A stretch of DNA of 38,595 nt from Candidatus Nanopelagicales bacterium (GCA_018003655.1 JAGNDY010000009.1:1-38595); one strand, 5' to 3'; shown: positions 16,262 through 26,392, numbered from the stretch's first letter. Numbers and translations are program-made. The notes: generated by a model not told the origin, from the letters alone.

Positions 16262-17953
16262 TCAGCGACGAACTCGGGCGCGAACATCGCCGAGGGCCCG
16301 ACGAACCTCGCTGACCCGCAACATCAGCGCGAAAGCGAGGTACAACAGAACGGTCAAAATGCCACCGACGATCACTGCTATTAGCGACGCGATGTGGTGG
16401 TCAAGCAGCCTCGACAGTGAATCGTCGAGGCCCACGCCAGCGAGTGCCGCGTACCCCGCGAGGACCAGTGCAAGGGCAATAGCGGCAGCAAGGATGCCAG
16501 CAAGCACCATTCGACTGAGGGCTCCGGCAGTTCGTCTGCCTTCCAGGTACCCGATCCGTCGGCGGAGCAGCAGCCACGTCACGGCGGCGATCACCCAGTA
16601 CGACAGCGCGTAGCCGACCGCCAACGCCACGACCTTGAGACTGTCGGGCGCTAAAAGGAACAGCGCGATCGTCAAGGGGATGGAGAGCACGTTGTACAGC
16701 ACGGTCACGATGAACGGTGTCCGCGTGTCCTCCATCGAGTAGTAGCCGCGCAGCATGACGTAGAAGAGCGAGAAGGGCAGCAAGCCAATGGCAAAGCAAG
16801 AGACGACCAGCCCGGTGTAGATCGCCGGATCCCCTGAGTTGCTTCCGAAACCGAAGAGCACCAACCCGACCATCGGGCCGAACGCCATCAGGAAGGTGAC
16901 GCAGGGAACGATGAATGCACCGATCAGTCGTGATCCTTCCGCGACGTCCTGTCCAACCTCTCGCATGCGTCCGTCGGCGGCCGCCTTACTCATCCGCGGG
17001 AGCAGCGCGGTCACCAGCGAGATCGTGATGACTGAGTGGGGAAGCATGAAGACGAGGAAGGCACGCTGGTAGGTGGCCAGACCTTGGGCCGTACCGCCAG
17101 TATCCGAGGCAATGACGTTGGACAGGGTTGCCAACCGAGAGATCACCAGGAAGCCGATCTGGTTGACCAGCACCAATCCGATCGTCCAGCCAGCCAACGA
17201 ACCTGCCTTGCCCAGCCCGTGCCCTCGGAAGTCGAACCTTGGTCGCCACCGATAGCCCACGCGAATGAGCACCGGAACCAGGACCAATGCCTGGGCAGCG
17301 ACGCCGAGGGTGGTTCCAATACCTAGCCAGGCAACCTGATCCGGGGTGATTGTCTCCGCGCTGACAGCCGTGCCCGCAACCCAAATGAAGCCGATCGCGG
17401 TCGCAATCATCACGACGTTGTTGATGATTGGAGCGAACATGGGCGCACCGAAGTGCAGGCGCGAGTTCAACACTTGGGAGAACATCGTGTAGATGCCGTA
17501 GAAGAAGATCTGCGGCAGGCAGAACCGGGCGAAAGCCGTCGCCAGCGAGAGTTCCTCGCTACTGAATTCCGACGTCGCGTAGAACTTGACGATCCAGGGA
17601 GCGAGCAGCACTGTCGCGATGGATGTCACCAACAGGATCAGGCCGACCAGGGTGATCAGTCGATCCGCGTAGCCGTCGCCCCCGTCGGCGTCGTGCTTCA
17701 TGTGCCGGATCAACTGCGGGATGAACACCGCGTTCAAGGCACCGCCGATGACCAGGATGTAGATGATGTTGGGCAGCGAATTGCCCAGGGCATAGGTGTC
17801 GGCGAGGATGAATGAGCCGAGCGCAGCCGCGATCGTGATGTCGCGGGCCACGCCCGTAATCCGGGAAGTGATCGTGCCGACGGCCATCAACGCGCTACTG
17901 CGCAGGACCGCCTGGGTCTGGTCGACCTCAGCGTCAGCGTCGGTCTCAGCCAT
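16262..17953 (-). CDS. murJ: Lipid II flippase MurJ (MviN)
   Basis: MurJ flips lipid II to the outer face of the membrane for peptidoglycan synthesis. The 563-aa protein has about 14 membrane helices and the MOP-family start SSALMAVGTITSRITGVARDITIAAALG. ADTYALGNSLPNIIYILVIGGALNAVFIPQL follows, with further MurJ blocks such as LPHSVITISLVTALLPRMSKAAADGR and PFSLFYVMLRGYYSMEDTRTPF. It ends shortly after the last helix, without the fused pseudokinase seen in mycobacteria. The start is uncertain among GTG 17962, ATG 17959 and ATG 17953. I chose the last, which overlaps the upstream gene by 8 bases. Confidence 0.94.
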   Translation of the reverse strand: MAETDADAEVDQTQAVLRSSALMAVGTITSRITGVARDITIAAALGSFILADTYALGNSLPNIIYILVIGGALNAVFIPQLIRHMKHDADGGDGYADRLITLVGLILLVTSIATVLLAPWIVKFYATSEFSSEELSLATAFARFCLPQIFFYGIYTMFSQVLNSRLHFGAPMFAPIINNVVMIATAIGFIWVAGTAVSAETITPDQVAWLGIGTTLGVAAQALVLVPVLIRVGYRWRPRFDFRGHGLGKAGSLAGWTIGLVLVNQIGFLVISRLATLSNVIASDTGGTAQGLATYQRAFLVFMLPHSVITISLVTALLPRMSKAAADGRMREVGQDVAEGSRLIGAFIVPCVTFLMAFGPMVGLVLFGFGSNSGDPAIYTGLVVSCFAIGLLPFSLFYVMLRGYYSMEDTRTPFIVTVLYNVLSIPLTIALFLLAPDSLKVVALAVGYALSYWVIAAVTWLLLRRRIGYLEGRRTAGALSRMVLAGILAAAIALALVLAGYAALAGVGLDDSLSRLLDHHIASLIAVIVGGILTVLLYLAFALMLRVSEVRRALGDVRARVRR

Positions 17954-20102
17954 CTGCATCACGCCCGGAGTTGTCGCCGACCGAGGCGGTAGTGGCGGGC
18001 GGTTCCGATTGCCTGCGGGTTCGTCGTCGGCGGATCGAGTTCATGAGCAACAGCAACAGCAGGATGGCGAAGGCAATCCCGACGACCCAACTGGCTGCCC
18101 GGGCATAGGCGGTGCTCCGAAGCACGATCTCACTCGGTTTGCCGTACTTCTGGCCGGTCGGTGTGGTCAGTCGGACCTGTACCGGAAGCTCACCGGCGCC
18201 GACCACCTGCGCCGGGATCTCGGTACTGATCTTGCGATTGGCTGGGATGGTCAGTTTGGTGACCGGTTTGCTCACCAGTCGGACACTCGGGTTGGCTGTG
18301 AGCTCGATGCCGACCTGCACCGGTCGGGCCAGATCGTTGGCGATGGTGATGGGGACTTTGCCGGTGTTGCTGGGGAAAGTAATCGTGCCACTGGACAGCA
18401 CTCGCACGTTGTTGACTTGGGCTTCGAGCTCTGCGGAAACGCGTGCCAATAGTTGTGACCCAGCCGCTGGTTCACTGCGCCACGCGGCGGATTCGGTCCG
18501 AAGCAGTGCCGTCCGGAAGGGTTGAGTGATCGTGCCGGGTTCAACGATGATTGACGAGAAGTTGTTCAGGCGTCGTTGAACTGCCCGGACCTCGTTGAGG
18601 TGCTTGGTGCTGAGTTGAGCCCGACGAGCCGCTCTGCCCAATGGAGCCAAGACGCGGTTGGGGTCAGTGGAACTACCGGCCAGCAGGCTATTGAGCGAGG
18701 TCTGTCGGACCCACGGAGCTGTTCGCATGGTAGCGAGCAGTTCGGAGACGACTGAGGGGTTGGGGTCCCATCGGACATCGGGCCCGACGGCCACGATCGT
18801 CGACTTGTCCGGAGACGTCGCGGCCATGACACCGGTATCGGCCAGGAACCTTTGCCGGGCCGCCGTGGCCTCTGCCCGGCTGGAAGCGTTGGAACCAAAG
18901 GAATTGGATAGTTGCCGATCGGTCAGCGCGGCGGTCAGGGGGCCCGACTCGGTGCGGATCACGCTCGCGCTGGTGGTTCCGACGGTCGGTTGGCCGTCAA
19001 CCGGGGGATAAGCGGCCGTATCGAGTACGACGGTTCTGACGCCGGCGTTCTGTAACACGTTCAGGCTGTCTTGATCTGTCCGATTGCCAGCTGGCCAGCC
19101 CAGACCCACCGGCACTGGTCGGCGCAGCAGGTCGCCAACGGTTTCGGTGGCTTTGGTATTTGCCAGGATCACGTCCTGGGTGAGTCCCGCCCGCGTCATC
19201 GCCGTGACGTCCGGATCGGCGTAGGCCATCGCGTACACCGACGATGTCTTCAGGCCAGTTCGAGCACGGGTGAGCCACTCGGCGGCTTCTTCGCGCCCGA
19301 GGCCGGCGACGGCCTCGCCGGAAGGGCTCAGTACGCGGTAGCCGCCGGTCATCGCGTCCGCTGTCTCAAGCAGCTGGGGGTCGATGACCCACTGTGGCTG
19401 GGTCTTTGCCGCAAGACCCAGGTCGAGCAGTCGCCTGAGACGACCGCCTGGCGCGAGTTCTATCGGGGTGCGATCGTTGAGCAAGACTTGGTTAGCGTCG
19501 CGGTTGGGCCAGTCGCTGATTGGCCACAGCCAGACCACTTTGGTCGGTTTGACCTGGCCCTTGGTCGGAAACCACGGCAGGAAGGTGCGGGTCAATCCCG
19601 TGACCGAACCATCCTGATCCAAGGTGGCGTCCACTTGCAGGGGATAGACGCCGGAGTTGATCAACTGCAGATTGGCGATCGGTAATTTCATGCTCCAGGG
19701 AATCGACGCCGCAGGTTCCAATGGCGTCGTCAGTGTGACCTGGCCCAGGTAGACACCGCGCCAACCGGGATCGAGGGACTGATTGGCGATGCGGGCCACG
19801 CTGGCGCGGTCGGTGACCGCCGAGTTGGCGACTCGCAGATTCACACTGATTCCGGTGAGAGTGTTCTCCGTATTGTTCGTGACGGTTCCAGTCAGCGCCA
19901 GTGAGCTCTTGAGCTTGGGGATTGTCGGCGAGAGCGTGTTGAGGGTGACCGTGAGTGGAGTCGGCGGCGGGGCCTGGGTTGCGCCTCGGCCGGCCGCCCC
20001 CGCCATGGTCGGTGCCAGGGTCAACAGCCCGGCAACGAACGCGACCGTCAGCGCGATCACCCAGGGAAGGGATCGGCGACGCGGGAACGCGGAAGTCTTC
20101 AC
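17946..20102 (-). CDS. Secreted/membrane-anchored DUF6049-like protein
   Basis: The 718-aa protein has an N-terminal signal segment ([30 protein letters not shown]). A large outer region follows, and a C-terminal helix ([22 protein letters not shown]) is followed by a basic tail. Beta-rich repeats ([38 protein letters not shown] and a second near [37 protein letters not shown]) look like immunoglobulin-like modules. Between them is an alpha/beta part ([23 protein letters not shown]) that recalls polysaccharide-deacetylase-type barrels. The same slot between mutT and murJ in Mycobacterium (Rv3909) and Streptomyces holds a homologous large protein of unknown function. The GTG start overlaps the NUDIX stop (GTGA), which decides it over the longer open frame. 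Confidence 0.85.
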   Translation of the reverse strand: MKTSAFPRRRSLPWVIALTVAFVAGLLTLAPTMAGAAGRGATQAPPPTPLTVTLNTLSPTIPKLKSSLALTGTVTNNTENTLTGISVNLRVANSAVTDRASVARIANQSLDPGWRGVYLGQVTLTTPLEPAASIPWSMKLPIANLQLINSGVYPLQVDATLDQDGSVTGLTRTFLPWFPTKGQVKPTKVVWLWPISDWPNRDANQVLLNDRTPIELAPGGRLRRLLDLGLAAKTQPQWVIDPQLLETADAMTGGYRVLSPSGEAVAGLGREEAAEWLTRARTGLKTSSVYAMAYADPDVTAMTRAGLTQDVILANTKATETVGDLLRRPVPVGLGWPAGNRTDQDSLNVLQNAGVRTVVLDTAAYPPVDGQPTVGTTSASVIRTESGPLTAALTDRQLSNSFGSNASSRAEATAARQRFLADTGVMAATSPDKSTIVAVGPDVRWDPNPSVVSELLATMRTAPWVRQTSLNSLLAGSSTDPNRVLAPLGRAARRAQLSTKHLNEVRAVQRRLNNFSSIIVEPGTITQPFRTALLRTESAAWRSEPAAGSQLLARVSAELEAQVNNVRVLSSGTITFPSNTGKVPITIANDLARPVQVGIELTANPSVRLVSKPVTKLTIPANRKISTEIPAQVVGAGELPVQVRLTTPTGQKYGKPSEIVLRSTAYARAASWVVGIAFAILLLLLLMNSIRRRRTRRQSEPPATTASVGDNSGRDADG

Positions 20103-20605
20103 TCGCTTTCCGCTAGCAACGTTGAGACTTTGTCCAAGAGGCGGCGCTCGTCGGCATATGCGAGCTTGGCACCGATCTCCTCGAGGGGGACCCACGCCAC
20201 CTCAACGACCTCTGGGTCATCGGCATTCAGTTCACCGCCAGTGCGATCCATCAGGAAATGGTGCACCGTCTTGTGGATGCGCTTACCGTCGGCGACGAAC
20301 CAGAAGTCGATCGCACCCAAAGCGGCCGTGATACGACCACGGATGCCGGTCTCTTCCTCAACCTCGCGGACGGCTGCTTCGGCGGCGGTCTCGCCTCGCT
20401 CGAGGTGCCCCTTGGGCAAGGACCACATCATGCGGCCCCGGCGGTCCAGTCGGCCGATGAGGGCAGCCTTACGTTGTTCACGATCGACGACCAGCCCGCC
20501 CGCACTGGTCTCTTCCGTCGGGGCGGTCGGTCGTGGAGCCCGAATCGCCGAGGGCAGCGGAATCTGTCGCTCACCGGATGGAGTTTCCGGTGACATAGGG
20601 GCCAT
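20099..20605 (-). CDS. NUDIX hydrolase (MutT4-like)
   Basis: NUDIX enzymes hydrolyse nucleoside diphosphates linked to another group. This 168-aa protein has the Nudix box as [27 protein letters not shown] (family GX5EX7REUXEEXGU, about residues 64-90), with [20 protein letters not shown] before it. The substrate is unknown; the position corresponds to mutT4 of Mycobacterium. Starts upstream at GTG 20644 are open. I prefer ATG 20605 because TATCCT (complement of 20612-20617) lies exactly 6 bases before it, as at other leaderless genes here, and no ribosome site is seen. It is divergent from pcnA. Confidence 0.88.
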   Translation of the reverse strand: MAPMSPETPSGERQIPLPSAIRAPRPTAPTEETSAGGLVVDREQRKAALIGRLDRRGRMMWSLPKGHLERGETAAEAAVREVEEETGIRGRITAALGAIDFWFVADGKRIHKTVHHFLMDRTGGELNADDPEVVEVAWVPLEEIGAKLAYADERRLLDKVSTLLAESE

Positions 20606-20658
20606 GGTGGAAGGATAGTCACCATCACCGCAATCTTTGGTCACTATCGTTGGCCCAC

Positions 20659-22095
20659 GTGACCAGCAACAGTTCGGCGCGGCCCTTGCGAATCTCGGTC
20701 GATGCCTTGGCAGCCGTTCTGCCGGTGTCCCAGGAGCTGGGCACCCGGTTCGCCGACCGCGGGTTCGAGTTGGCCCTGGTCGGGGGCAGCGTCCGCGATG
20801 CGATGCTTGGCCGACTTGGCAGTGATCTGGACTACACGACCAACGCCCGGCCGGAGGACGTGATTGAGCTAGTCACCGGTTGGGCGGACGCGATTTGGGA
20901 CGTGGGGATCAAATTCGGAACCGTTGCTGCTCGTAAGGGCGACTTCCATATCGAAATCACCACGTATCGAGCTGAGTCGTACGACGAGCAATCGCGCAAG
21001 CCGGAGGTCAGTTACGGCGATTCGCTGGCGGAGGATCTGGTGCGCCGGGACTTCACCATCAACGCCATGGCGGTGACCCTTCCCGAGATCGACTTTGTGG
21101 AAATGCACGGTGGGGTGGCCGACCTTGTCGCGGGCGTCATCCGGACCCCCGGCACCCCGGAGCAATCGTTCAGCGACGACCCGCTGCGAATGATGCGCGC
21201 CGCCCGGTTCGCGTCGCAGTTGGACTTCGAGGTTGATCCGGTGACGATCGCGGCAATGGCGGGGATGGCCGATCGTCTGCAGATCGTGTCAGTCGAACGA
21301 GTCCGCGACGAGTTGAGCAAGTTGCTGCTGGGCCAGGCACCTCGCAAAGGCCTGCAGTTATTGGTCGACACCGGATTGATCGATTACGTCCTGCCCGAAC
21401 TGCCCGCACTCGTGCTCGAGATTGATGAGCACCACCGGCACAAAGACGTTTATCAACACAGCCTGACGGTTTTGGAACAGGCGATTGACCTCGAGACCAG
21501 CCACGTGCCAACCTCCGAGCCGGACCTGGTGCTGCGGTTGGCCGCGCTGATGCACGATGTGGGCAAACCCAAGACCCGGCGGTTCGAGGCTGGCGGAGGC
21601 GTGTCGTTCCACCACCACGAGGTGGTCGGAGCCAAGCTGACCCGCAAGCGACTGAAGGCCTTGCGATACCCCAACGAGATCGTCGACGACGTTACGTTGC
21701 TGGTGGAGTTGCACCTGCGTTTCCACGGCTACGGCAACGGCAACTGGACTGACTCGGCTGTGCGGCGCTACGTGCGCGATGCCGGTGATCAGCTCAACCG
21801 GCTGCACAAACTGACCAGGGCCGACAGCACCACCCGCAACCGCCGGAAGGCAGCCGCCCTGCAGGCGACCTATGACGAGCTGGAACAGCGGATCGCCATC
21901 CTCAGCGAGCTTGAGGAGATGCAGGCGGTTCGTCCCGATCTGGATGGCAACCGAATCATGGAGCTGTTGGGTATCGGCCCAGGCCGCGAAGTTGGCCAAG
22001 CTTACGAGTACTTATTGGAGCGCCGCCTGGATCGCGGGCCGGTTAGCCCAGAAGTTGCTGAGACGGAACTGCTGGCTTGGTGGGCGCAGCGTTGA
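20659..22095 (+). CDS. pcnA: CCA-adding tRNA nucleotidyltransferase / poly(A) polymerase family with HD domain
   Basis: The product is 478 aa. The class II nucleotidyltransferase core has [24 protein letters not shown], with the G-S/G and DxD catalytic residues (about 33-56). [11 protein letters not shown] and [15 protein letters not shown] follow. A C-terminal HD phosphohydrolase domain carries [12 protein letters not shown]. In actinobacteria this combination is the CCA tRNA nucleotidyltransferase, which adds or repairs the tRNA 3' CCA. GTG 20659 is chosen because TATCGT (20645-20650) lies 8 bases upstream and no Shine-Dalgarno is present; TTG 20650 is an alternative. It runs tail to tail with the next gene, with 2 bases between. 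Confidence 0.93.
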   Translation: MTSNSSARPLRISVDALAAVLPVSQELGTRFADRGFELALVGGSVRDAMLGRLGSDLDYTTNARPEDVIELVTGWADAIWDVGIKFGTVAARKGDFHIEITTYRAESYDEQSRKPEVSYGDSLAEDLVRRDFTINAMAVTLPEIDFVEMHGGVADLVAGVIRTPGTPEQSFSDDPLRMMRAARFASQLDFEVDPVTIAAMAGMADRLQIVSVERVRDELSKLLLGQAPRKGLQLLVDTGLIDYVLPELPALVLEIDEHHRHKDVYQHSLTVLEQAIDLETSHVPTSEPDLVLRLAALMHDVGKPKTRRFEAGGGVSFHHHEVVGAKLTRKRLKALRYPNEIVDDVTLLVELHLRFHGYGNGNWTDSAVRRYVRDAGDQLNRLHKLTRADSTTRNRRKAAALQATYDELEQRIAILSELEEMQAVRPDLDGNRIMELLGIGPGREVGQAYEYLLERRLDRGPVSPEVAETELLAWWAQR

Positions 22096-22097
22096 TG

Positions 22098-23150
22098 TCA
22101 GTTGGCGATCGAGGCGGGCGGCCCGGTTGACGGTGGAGCGTCGGACTTGCTGACCGCACTGGTCACCGCACCCCGGACACCCTTGGCGTATTTCTGGCCA
22201 CTGAACAGCCAACCGCCGATCAGCAACAGCACCCCGATCAACAGGGTCCAATAACCCGCACTCTGCAGGTAGTTAGTCAGGATGGTGAAGAACAACGAGG
22301 CTGACCGTGCGAATGGGCCACCGGATGCGGCATCCGTGATCGCGGTATTGCCGAAGTTCAGTCCGAAAATGATCAAAAGTGCGTTGAGGATCATGCACAC
22401 TCCTACCCACGCGACCATGCGCGCGTGGCGGCGCGCTAGCAGGACCGCACCGAGGAATAGCAGCAGCACCAGCGGCAGCAGCCACGTCGCGATCGGGACG
22501 CTGACGGAGTAGATCAGCCGAGCTTGTTTCACCTGCGGGGCATCCAGCAGGACGATCTGCCGATCTGCGGCCGACGGCGTTGGTCGATTCGCCAGTGATG
22601 TCAGGCCCTTCTCCCCAAGCTGGACTTTGACCGCGGCGATGAGGTCGCCGGTGTCGAGCACGATCTGGTCGCCTTGCATTTCGACCGGACCGCCGGGCTT
22701 GCCCTCCAGGGCGGCGACAACAAGTTTCTGCAATCGCTCACTGGAATTGGTCCAGAACGTCGCGAACTGCGGGGTCTGCATGAGTTTGAGCGTGATCGAG
22801 TACACAAACTGCTGGACCGCCGACGAGATCGGCCCAGCGAGGGGCGCGGCTCTGGGCGGCAGTAGACCGGAGATTTCCGACTGCAGATCGACGCCCTGGA
22901 CGACGGCCGTGGAGACCGCGGTCGCGATGTCTTCCTGAATCGCTTGCTGGGTGGCAAGTGGTCCGACGGTCTGGACAAAGCGCTCGGTATCAGTCAGCGT
23001 GCGCTGACCCCAGAAGCCGACGACTGCCAGCGGTAGCAACAGCGCCGCGATGACCAGCGCAATCACCGCGAGGATTCCACGGGTCTTACCGGGCTTCTTG
23101 GTTGCAACTGGTGCCGCCGGCGCCACAGGAGCCACACCTGAACTTGTCAT
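22098..23150 (-). CDS. Four-helix integral membrane protein, unknown function
   Basis: The 350-aa protein has a Pro/Ala-rich basic N-terminus and helix 1 (ILAVIALVIAALLLPLAVVGFW, about 26-47). An outer domain of about 160 residues follows (ERFVQTVGPLATQQAIQEDIATAV... and IVLDTGDLIAAVKVQLGEKG). Three helices (about 216-240, 243-262 and 297-317) and a short tail complete it. Similar proteins, beginning with TDTERFVQTVGPLA, are common in actinobacteria, but I know no function. TAGGTT (complement of 23157-23162) lies exactly 6 bases before the ATG and there is no Shine-Dalgarno, so a leaderless mRNA is likely. It is co-directional with the MFS gene, 9 bases away. Confidence 0.8.
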   Translation of the reverse strand: MTSSGVAPVAPAAPVATKKPGKTRGILAVIALVIAALLLPLAVVGFWGQRTLTDTERFVQTVGPLATQQAIQEDIATAVSTAVVQGVDLQSEISGLLPPRAAPLAGPISSAVQQFVYSITLKLMQTPQFATFWTNSSERLQKLVVAALEGKPGGPVEMQGDQIVLDTGDLIAAVKVQLGEKGLTSLANRPTPSAADRQIVLLDAPQVKQARLIYSVSVPIATWLLPLVLLLFLGAVLLARRHARMVAWVGVCMILNALLIIFGLNFGNTAITDAASGGPFARSASLFFTILTNYLQSAGYWTLLIGVLLLIGGWLFSGQKYAKGVRGAVTSAVSKSDAPPSTGPPASIAN

Positions 23151-23159
23151 GGTGGAAAC

Positions 23160-24431
23160 CTAGTGCGGCAGGCTGATCGGACGCGACCTGATCAAGTACC
23201 AGGCGGCGCTGACGAACAGCAAGATCGTGATAGCCACCAAATCCAGCGTTGATTCCCCGGATTCAGGGCTGGTGAAGGCGACGGCGGTAACTCCGACGAC
23301 TAGGCCGACATTGATAAGCACGTCATAGAGGGAGAAGACCCGGCCACGGTTGTCGTCGGTGACGTACTGCTGCACTGCGGTGTCCGCGCAGATTTTGACG
23401 CTCTGACCCGCGAGGCCGAGGCCGAACGTGCCGCAGATCAACGCAGGTACCGTCGCGATTCCCAAACCAATCGGGATGGTCACACCCGCGAAGATGAGCG
23501 AGAGTGCACTCCAGACGACCGCGCCCATTCGCCTGGTGGCAAACGGCGTCATGACCGCCCCGACAAGTGCGCCGCCAGCGACTCCACCCACGACCAGGGT
23601 GAGTTGGGCCAACGCGGCCTCCGGGTTGGATGGGTCGTTCAGCGTGTTGCGCAGCAGCAGAATCACCAGCACCGTCACCGCACCGAAGACAATGCGATGC
23701 AGCGCCACGATCGACACTGCTCGCATGGCCGGGCGTGCGCGCCAAAGGGCAACGGCTCCCTCACCGAACCCACGAATCACCGACCCGATGGTGTCGACCT
23801 GTTCGGCCTCGTCAGGCCCGAGTAGATCCCGGGGCATTCGTAGAGCGAACAACCCGGAGACAAGGAACCCGACAGCCGCGACCACCAGCACCGCGGTCGA
23901 GCCGGCGTCGCCGCCACCCAAAACTCCGCGCAGCAGCACCCCGAGCAATCCGCCGACGGTTGCCATGAGAGTGCCAGCGGTCGGCGCGAAGGCGTTGGCG
24001 GTGACCAACACCGTGCGATCGACGGTGTGCGGTAGCGCGGCGGCCAGTCCGGCGAGGATGAAACGGTTGATCCCCAGGGCGACGAGCACCATGATCCCGA
24101 GGTCAAGGCCAGCGTGGCCGCTGGCCGTCTGCAGGCAGACCACCAGCACGACGCCGCCGCGAAGCAGGTTGCCGTAGTAGAGGACTTGGCGGCGACTCCA
24201 CCGGTCGAGCAACACCCCGGCGAATGGGCCAATGACCGAGTAGGGCAGGTAGAGGATCGCGAATGCGGCGGCAATGGCGGTCGCCGACGCTTGCCGTTCC
24301 GGGGAGAACAACACGAATGTGGCGAGCGCTGCTTGGAACAGGCCGTCGGACGCCTGACCGATCGCGCGGACGGTGAAAAGTTGCCGGAAACGAGGAGAGC
24401 CGAGCACTGTCGACAAGTCGTTGGCGGCCAC
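23160..24431 (-). CDS. MFS transporter
   Basis: The 423-aa protein has about 12 hydrophobic helices and the loop 2-3 motif GPFAGVLLDRWSRRQVLYYGNLLRGG, which is the MFS signature (GxxxDRxxRR). The N-terminus (LGSPRFRQLFTVRAIGQASDGLFQAALATFVLF) fits drug/macrolide efflux-type MFS proteins of actinobacteria. The substrate cannot be told. The GTG start has TAGTTT (complement of 24438-24443) exactly 6 bases upstream, so it probably has its own promoter. A 74-base structured inverted repeat lies just before it. Confidence 0.87.
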   Translation of the reverse strand: MAANDLSTVLGSPRFRQLFTVRAIGQASDGLFQAALATFVLFSPERQASATAIAAAFAILYLPYSVIGPFAGVLLDRWSRRQVLYYGNLLRGGVVLVVCLQTASGHAGLDLGIMVLVALGINRFILAGLAAALPHTVDRTVLVTANAFAPTAGTLMATVGGLLGVLLRGVLGGGDAGSTAVLVVAAVGFLVSGLFALRMPRDLLGPDEAEQVDTIGSVIRGFGEGAVALWRARPAMRAVSIVALHRIVFGAVTVLVILLLRNTLNDPSNPEAALAQLTLVVGGVAGGALVGAVMTPFATRRMGAVVWSALSLIFAGVTIPIGLGIATVPALICGTFGLGLAGQSVKICADTAVQQYVTDDNRGRVFSLYDVLINVGLVVGVTAVAFTSPESGESTLDLVAITILLFVSAAWYLIRSRPISLPH

Positions 24432-24443
24432 CCCCAGAAACTA

Positions 24444-24517
24444 CGCTGACCCCACCCATTTCCGGTGGCTCCTTGGCCGAGTGGCCTGGGAAACAACCGG
24501 AAGTGAGGGGGTCAGCG
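24444..24517. repeat. 74-base nested inverted repeat between ino1 and the MFS gene
   Basis: The outer arms CGCTGACCCC (24444-24453) and GGGGTCAGCG (24508-24517) are exact complements. Nested inside are TTCCGGT (24460-24466) with ACCGGAA (24496-24502), and then GGCC-GAGT-GGCC (24475-24486). Together they can fold into one long hairpin with two internal loops. On the minus strand it follows the ino1 stop by about 30 bases and is followed by TAGTTTCTGG, so it may end the ino1 mRNA. It also abuts the proposed MFS -10 element. Confidence 0.65.
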
Positions 24518-24547
24518 AGTGCTGTGCTGAGCAGGTGGGTCGAGCGT

Positions 24548-25627
24548 TTAGCGCTCCACGTCGCCCGCGATGAATGCCTCGACGGCGGCTTTGGCCTCGT
24601 CGTCGGAGTACTGCACCGGCGGGCTCTTCATGAAGTAGGAAGATGCCGACAGGATCGGTCCACCGATACCCCGGTCCTTGGCGATCTTCGCCGCACGCAG
24701 CGCGTCGATGATGATGCCGGCCGAGTTCGGCGAATCCCACACCTCAAGCTTGTACTCAAGGGACAACGGGATGTCGCCGAAGTTGCGACCTTCCAGACGC
24801 ACGAAGGCCCACTTACGGTCATCGAGCCACGCGACATAGTCCGACGGCCCGATGTGCACGTTGCGTGGGGAGATCTTCTCCTGCAACTGTGAGGTGACCG
24901 ACTGGGTCTTCGAGATCTTCTTGGACTCCAAGCGTTCACGCTCAAGCATGTTCATGAAGTCCATGTTGCCGCCGACGTTCAGCTGGTAGGTCCGGTCCAC
25001 GGTCACTCCGCGGTCTTCGAACAACTTGGCCAGCACGCGGTGGGTGATGGTGGCGCCTACCTGGGACTTGATGTCGTCTCCGACGATCGGGACGCCAGCC
25101 TTTTCGAATTTCTCGGCCCACTCGGGGGTACCGGCGATGAACACCGGCAGGGCGTTGACGAAGGCGACGCCAGCATCAATCGCGCACTGTGCGTAGAACT
25201 TAGCGGCTGCCTCGGATCCAACCGGCAGGTAGCAGACGAGCACGTCGACTTCGGCCTCACGCAGAGCGGCGACGACATCGACAGGGGACTCGTCGGACTC
25301 CGTCACCATCTCGCGGTAGTACTTGCCGAGACCGTCGAGAGTGTGTCCGCGCTGAACGGTCACGCCAGTCGGCGGTACGTCGCAGATTTTGATGGTGTTG
25401 TTCTCGCTGGCCGTGATGGCATGCGCGAGGTCTTGGCCGACCTTCTTGGCATCCACGTCGAAAGCGGCGACGAACTCGACGTCGCGCACGTGGTACGGGC
25501 CGAACTGCACATGCATCAGACCGGGCACGCGCTGTTGTGGATCGGCATCCTTGTAGTACTCAATACCTTGCACTAGCGATGACGCGCAGTTACCTACACC
25601 GACGATCGCAACGCGAATCGAACTCAT
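24548..25627 (-). CDS. ino1: Inositol-3-phosphate synthase
   Basis: This enzyme converts glucose-6-phosphate to inositol-3-phosphate using NAD. It supplies inositol for phosphatidylinositol, and for mycothiol where that is made. The 359-aa protein is the short actinobacterial type. It has the Rossmann motif [14 protein letters not shown] at the N-terminus, then [41 protein letters not shown] and the C-terminal [16 protein letters not shown]. An AAGGAG Shine-Dalgarno lies in the end of the padR gene, and the padR stop is 2 bases before the ATG. The pair is therefore surely one transcript, matching Rv0047c-Rv0046c in Mycobacterium. Confidence 0.95.
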   Translation of the reverse strand: MSSIRVAIVGVGNCASSLVQGIEYYKDADPQQRVPGLMHVQFGPYHVRDVEFVAAFDVDAKKVGQDLAHAITASENNTIKICDVPPTGVTVQRGHTLDGLGKYYREMVTESDESPVDVVAALREAEVDVLVCYLPVGSEAAAKFYAQCAIDAGVAFVNALPVFIAGTPEWAEKFEKAGVPIVGDDIKSQVGATITHRVLAKLFEDRGVTVDRTYQLNVGGNMDFMNMLERERLESKKISKTQSVTSQLQEKISPRNVHIGPSDYVAWLDDRKWAFVRLEGRNFGDIPLSLEYKLEVWDSPNSAGIIIDALRAAKIAKDRGIGGPILSASSYFMKSPPVQYSDDEAKAAVEAFIAGDVER

Positions 25628-25629
25628 AT

Positions 25630-26220
25630 CTAGCCTCTCCTTGATTCGCCGGTACGGCTATTGCCGCCGGAATTGGTTTGCTCATTGGCGATGAGCTCTG
25701 AGAGCCATCGCACCTCCCGCTCAACGCCGTCTCGGCCATGGCGGGCAAGTTCTTCGGTATACGAATCGACGCGCTCGGTGCCACGGGTGAACGAGGACCG
25801 AAGATCGGCCAGTCGCTCTTCCAACCGACTGCGGCGGCCTTCCAGAATGCGCATTCTTACCTCTTGATCAGTCTCCGAGAAGAAGGCAAAGTGAACGTCG
25901 AAACGTTCGTCGTCCCACGAGTCGGGACCGGTCTCTGCCAGTAGTTGCTCGAATCGCTCCTTGCCCTCGGCCGTGAGCTGGTAGACGATCTTGGCGCGAC
26001 GACCACTGAGGGCTGGGGCGCCAGCATCGGCCGGACCGGCCTCGCTGATCAGATTGACTTCCAGTAGTTGCTTGAGGCAGGGATAGAGGGAACCGTAAGA
26101 AATAGCGCGGAAGCTTCCAAGCACCGAATTGAGGCGCTTGCGCAGTTCGTAGCCGTGCATCGGAGCATCGTGTAGGAGACCAAGCACCGCAAACTCAAGC
26201 ACGCTGCTGCGTTTTCCCAC
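25630..26220 (-). CDS. PadR-family transcriptional regulator
   Basis: The 196-aa protein has the PadR winged helix ([27 protein letters not shown]...[24 protein letters not shown]... [18 protein letters not shown], about residues 5-100). A C-terminal coiled helical dimerisation part ([23 protein letters not shown], Vir_act_alpha_C type) follows. The frame is open to TTG 26244. I chose GTG 26220 because GGAGGAG lies about 9 bases before it. It is the first gene of the padR-ino1 unit. A perfect palindrome about 40 bases upstream is a likely own operator. The effector is unknown. Confidence 0.9.
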   Translation of the reverse strand: MGKRSSVLEFAVLGLLHDAPMHGYELRKRLNSVLGSFRAISYGSLYPCLKQLLEVNLISEAGPADAGAPALSGRRAKIVYQLTAEGKERFEQLLAETGPDSWDDERFDVHFAFFSETDQEVRMRILEGRRSRLEERLADLRSSFTRGTERVDSYTEELARHGRDGVEREVRWLSELIANEQTNSGGNSRTGESRRG

Positions 26221-26259
26221 GATCGACACCTCCTCCTGGCTCAACCCAGGGTTTGGGGT

Positions 26260-26280
26260 GATATATCGAGCCGATATATC
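26260..26280. promoter_or_regulatory. palindromic operator candidate for PadR
   Basis: GATATATCG (26260-26268) and CGATATATC (26272-26280) are perfect 9-bp arms separated by AGC. This AT-rich site lies 40 bases before the padR GTG and about 110 bases before the divergent DUF5318 gene. On the padR strand TTGCTT lies about 16 bases before a TATATC inside the palindrome, so a bound repressor would cover the -10. Confidence 0.7.
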
Positions 26281-26392
26281 TCTACGTTACCTCTAAGCAA
26301 ACATTTGGCAAACTATCCGGCGGGTGAATCGCTGTGACGTCCGTCACCATCGAGGGCTACCGCAGGCTGCAATCCACACGTACGCTCTTCTG

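Noticed and set aside
23428-24177. 249-codon plus-strand frame opposite the MFS gene
   Set aside because: The composition is Pro/Arg/Ser/Thr-rich with no domain, and it lies wholly inside a convincing transporter gene on the other strand.
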